Source: an uncultured Mesonia sp. (GTDB lineage Bacteria; Bacteroidota; Bacteroidia; Flavobacteriales; Flavobacteriaceae). From it: a DNA stretch of 64,000 nt. Position numbers and translations under genes: made by a program. Positions 61,945-64,000 of this stretch are shown here, piece after piece. The notes under the pieces are model-generated. The model was not told the origin of the DNA. It worked only from the letters and a program-made list of their open reading frames with translations, and searched no databases. Where the stretch lies: contig CANLVH010000003.1 in NCBI GenBank assembly GCA_947494545.1, positions 62,001 to 126,000 on the forward strand. Direction: 5' to 3'. Position 1 is the first letter of the stretch; the number at the start of each line of letters is the position of its first letter.

Positions 61945-62019
61945 GGTGGTTGTAGCTCAGTTGGTTAGAGCGCCTGATTGTGGTTCAGGAGGTCGTCGGT
62001 TCGAGACCGATCTTCCACC
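61945..62019 (+). tRNA. tRNA-His (GUG anticodon)
   Basis: D arm GCTCAGTTGGTTAGAGC, anticodon stem-loop CCTGATTGTGGTTCAGG with GTG, T arm GTCGGTTCGAGACCGAT. The extra G at -1 (61945) faces C73, the tRNA-His identity pair. The acceptor stem GTGGTTG / CTTCCAC has two adjacent T-T mismatches (5-68 and 6-67), which is unusual. CCA is not encoded. Confidence 0.9.
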
Positions 62020-62027
62020 CTTTTTTT

Positions 62028-62060
62028 AAATCCTCGTTTATTTTTTAAACGGGGATTTTT
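62028..62060 (+). terminator. Terminator after tRNA-His
   Basis: AAATCCTCGTTTA pairs with TAAACGGGGATTT, with T residues after it. Confidence 0.8.
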
Positions 62061-62067
62061 TGTTTTA

Positions 62068-62133
62068 AAAAACAGTGGTGTGTCTAAAGAAGCCATTACC
62101 GCTGCGATTTTAGAGTCGAGCATCAAGACTTAA
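62068..62133 (+). pseudogene. Possible coding remnant downstream of tRNA-His
   Basis: An open 21-codon stretch reading KNSGVSKEAITAAILESSIK and T, then TAA, has protein-like composition but no start codon. It could be the tail of a gene once inserted beside the tRNA, or chance. Confidence 0.25.
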
Positions 62134-62283
62134 TTTTAACTAACTACTATAATTATTCAAAATAACACTATCTTTTGGTAGGTAAAAAATATTTTTTTAG
62201 GAAATAAGATATAGATCTTACGTATTAGACTACCTTCCATTAATTACGTAAACGAATTATAGCGTATTGAAAGCTTTTTCGGT

Positions 62284-62352
62284 CAGGGATAGGAATGGAA
62301 ATCCCGCAAGCCCTTTTTTGGGCTGAGGAATTGGAATGGATAGCCCGGTTTT
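62284..62352 (+). ncRNA. Structured repeat element, copy A
   Basis: AGGGATAGGAATGGAAATCC (GGGAT/ATCCC hairpin), a variable hairpin AGCCC/GGGCT around T6, then GGAATTGGAATGGATAGCCC and GG. The outer blocks match copy B at 40362-40431 (minus strand). A good terminator follows at 62355. This suggests a small transcribed RNA, but a repeat family is also possible. Confidence 0.5.
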
Positions 62353-62354
62353 AT

Positions 62355-62389
62355 AAAAAAAGCAGGTTTTTTCAACCTGCTTTTTTTTA
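62355..62389. terminator. Terminator after the structured element / after the M28 gene
   Basis: AGCAGGTT and AACCTGCT form an 8-base stem extended by A and T runs (A7 before, T8 after), so it works in both directions. Confidence 0.85.
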
Positions 62390-62412
62390 TAAAAGGACGC
62401 CAAATTATATTA

Positions 62413-63426
62413 TTAATTAGCTTTATCTACTTCTAAACGTTTGTCACGGTTGGCAATTTCCCAAGCGGTGTAAAAAATTAGTTTGGCTCGTTTGGCAAGC
62501 AAATCGTATTCTATTTTGTCTGGCGTATCGGTTGGTTTATGGTAATCTGCATGCGTGCCGTTAAAATAGAATATTACAGGAATATTGTGCTTTGCGAAGT
62601 TGTAGTGGTCGCTTCGGTAATAAAAACGATTCGGGTCTCCGGGTTCGTTATAGGTGTAATCTATTTCAAAATTTGTGTAAGTATCGTTTACATTTTCGGA
62701 AAGCTCGTGCAGCTCGGTACTCAAACGATCGCTACCAATTAAATAAATATAATTGGGATTGTCTTCGTGTTTTGGGTCTATGCGACCAATCATGTCTGTA
62801 TTAAGGTTAACCACGGTATTTTTTAACGGAAATAGTGGATTTTGCGTGTAATATTTAGAGCCTAACAAGCCTTTTTCTTCACCGGTTACGTGCAGAAAAA
62901 GAATAGATCTACGCGGCCTAAAGCCGTCTTTTGCAGCTTTTTTGAAGGCTTCGGCTATTTCTAATAAGGCCACATTACCGGAGCCATCATCGTCTGCACC
63001 GTTGTAAATATTGCCTTGATCATCTACACCCAAATGGTCGTAATGGGCTGAAAGTACCAAAACTTCGTCTGGAAACTCGCTACCTTCTATATATGCTACA
63101 ACATTTTCTGAATCTTTAAATTTATAGTCAAAAAAGCTAGAGGGAATTTCTTGAAAATATTGATTTTTATTGAGGGGCGCGCTAACATTAATTTTTTGGT
63201 ATTCTTTTTTAAGGTAATTCGCCGCTTTTTTTTGTCCGGGTTCTCCGGTATCGCGTCCTTCAAATTCATCGGAAGCAAAGGTATAAAGATGATCTTTTAA
63301 CTCGGCCGGGGTTATGGTAGCTCCGTAAATTTCAGGATTTGCTTTTGTAACCGATTTTTCCTTTTGTACTTTACAAGAAATAAATAAGGAAACAAAGAGT
63401 ACCAACGCAATAGATTTTCTCATCAT
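62413..63426 (-). CDS. M28-family metallopeptidase lipoprotein
   Basis: Zinc aminopeptidase-like lipoprotein (VLFVSLFISCKVQKEK) of 337 residues. Metal site visible: SAHYDHLGV (His, Asp), NGADDDGSGNVALLE (bridging Asp), HVTGEEKGLLGS (catalytic and ligand Glu pair), NTDMIGR and the last His in FNGTHADYHKP. PDTPDKIEYD after it is typical. Probably a periplasmic or surface aminopeptidase. Confidence 0.92.
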   Translation of the reverse strand: MMRKSIALVLFVSLFISCKVQKEKSVTKANPEIYGATITPAELKDHLYTFASDEFEGRDTGEPGQKKAANYLKKEYQKINVSAPLNKNQYFQEIPSSFFDYKFKDSENVVAYIEGSEFPDEVLVLSAHYDHLGVDDQGNIYNGADDDGSGNVALLEIAEAFKKAAKDGFRPRRSILFLHVTGEEKGLLGSKYYTQNPLFPLKNTVVNLNTDMIGRIDPKHEDNPNYIYLIGSDRLSTELHELSENVNDTYTNFEIDYTYNEPGDPNRFYYRSDHYNFAKHNIPVIFYFNGTHADYHKPTDTPDKIEYDLLAKRAKLIFYTAWEIANRDKRLEVDKAN

Positions 63427-63527
63427 AATTTTTATTATTTTTTAACTTAAGTAATTGGTTGCCAAGATATCATTTTTTGTGCAAATAAAAACTTTGCTTC
63501 GGGTTTAAAATTTGCCAATAAAAACTT

Positions 63528-63556
63528 TTGCTAATTAAAAAAAGCTTCTATATTTG
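63528..63556 (+). promoter_or_regulatory. tRNA-Ser promoter
   Basis: TTG (63528-63530), 18 bases, TATATTTG (63549-63556), a perfect consensus, then GCACCCGCATT shared with the tRNA-His promoter. Confidence 0.85.
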
Positions 63557-63592
63557 CACCCGCATTCAGGCAATACCTGATGAGACACTTTG

Positions 63593-63677
63593 GGAGAAAT
63601 GGCAGAGTGGTCGAATGCACCGGTCTTGAAAACCGGCGAGGGTCACACCTCCGGGGGTTCGAATCCCTCTTTCTCCG
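63593..63677 (+). tRNA. tRNA-Ser (UGA anticodon)
   Basis: Acceptor GGAGAAA/TTTCTCC, anticodon stem-loop CCGGTCTTGAAAACCGG with TGA, a long variable arm (class II) and T arm GGGGGTTCGAATCCCTC. G73 is the serine discriminator. CCA is not encoded. Confidence 0.96.
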
Positions 63678-63702
63678 CAAACAAGCGCAAGGCTTGTAAA
63701 AT

Positions 63703-63737
63703 AAAAAACCACCAAGTTTTCTTGCGTGGTTTTTTTA
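63703..63737 (+). terminator. Terminator after tRNA-Ser
   Basis: AAACCACCAAG pairs with CTTGCGTGGTTT (one bulge), followed by T7. Confidence 0.85.
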
Positions 63738-63850
63738 TTTTTAAAGCTTAGGCATTTGCAAAATTTCGTAAGAAAGATGGGATCAAGAACAATTGTTGTG
63801 TTTAGGCAAGAATTGTAATTAATCTGTTTAGAAAAAATTCTACATTTTTG

Positions 63851-64000
63851 CATTACAGAAGGTCACGGGTAAGAGTTCCTGTAAATGGATGTAGAATAAT
63901 CTGCAAAAAGCCCAGAGATCATAATAGCGATATCGCGTTTTATGGCTAGGTGTGGAGTTTGGGAGATTATCACAAATATTCTCTCTTTGAAATCTTTTCT
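63851..64000 (+). ncRNA. Possible structured RNA at the window edge (6S-like hairpin)
   Basis: No protein is visible. Bases 63896-63970 can fold into a long interrupted hairpin: ATAATCT/AGATTAT, CAAA/TTTG, CC/GG, CATAA/TTATG and GCG/CGC around ATAT. A weak -7-like ATTTTTGCATTACAG precedes it. Long irregular hairpins of this kind are seen in 6S RNA, and a flavobacterial 6S family exists, but I cannot match the consensus. The 3' part is outside the window. Confidence 0.3.

Noticed and set aside
63566..63853. 95-residue minus-strand reading frame over tRNA-Ser
   Set aside because: It runs through a tRNA gene; such peptides are frequent annotation artefacts from tRNA-Ser antisense.
1..64000. Prophage, insertion sequence, defence island or biosynthetic cluster
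   Set aside because: I looked for transposases, integrases, restriction or abortive-infection genes, NRPS/PKS modules and cas genes and found none.

Overview
The window is a chromosomal segment from a member of the Bacteroidota, most likely a Flavobacteriaceae species. The evidence is the low GC content, repeated -7 boxes of the TAnnTTTG type (some with a TTG box 17-23 bases upstream), a type IX secretion sorting domain, lipoproteins with acidic surface-export signals (CSDDDD, CSSDDD), DUF4252 proteins behind an ECF sigma factor, a short CarB, and bacillithiol (BshB1) metabolism. I see no phage, plasmid, insertion sequence or CRISPR array. Most of it is ordinary core and accessory chromosome.

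Layout. 0-11.4 kb: anti-sigma factor, sirtuin, CHRD lipoprotein, purB, dsdA, a BCCT transporter/universal stress pair, a bifunctional GlmU-like enzyme, panB. 11.6-15.8 kb: three consecutive damaged genes (TPR protein, T9SS-secreted protein, TPR-AraC regulator). 15.9-19.4 kb: RluA-type pseudouridine synthase, aldehyde dehydrogenase, S41 protease. 19.5-24.5 kb: a minus-strand operon comM - DUF2891 - pxpABC (5-oxoprolinase). 24.7-26.8 kb: ECF sigma / putative anti-sigma / two DUF4252 proteins. 28.5-34.7 kb: a complete vitamin B12 uptake locus, with a cobalamin riboswitch in front of a BtuB-like receptor and BtuG-like lipoprotein, and a divergent BtuFCD-like ABC transporter. 34.8-40.3 kb: rmuC group, thioesterase, DoxX, DUF423, and a SatD/DUF3307 pair behind an array of four palindromes. 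40.5-43.6 kb: rpmH and carB. 44-57.4 kb: envelope, redox and housekeeping genes including a lytic transglycosylase, mtaB, mltG, dapF, an HtrA protease and an N-terminally extended GAPDH. 58-64 kb: a YadA-head-like surface protein, NhaC antiporter, bshB1, tRNA-His, M28 peptidase, tRNA-Ser and a possible structured RNA at the right edge.

The most striking non-gene signal is the word CTTTACGGAA. By eye I count 31 exact copies on either strand plus 5 copies of the 9-base core TTTACGGAA, about one per 1.8 kb, where well under one is expected. It is used in three reading frames, over-represented between genes, found as inverted and direct pairs, and twice sits in terminator loops. Density and behaviour resemble the DNA uptake sequences of Neisseria and Pasteurellaceae. 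One inverted pair lies directly upstream of comM. A second unusual signal is the set of four 22-base palindromes (ATATCGT-N8-ACGATAT type) spaced 28-29 bases upstream of the satD-like gene. A third is a two-copy structured element (40.4 kb and 62.3 kb) with conserved ends and a variable central hairpin.
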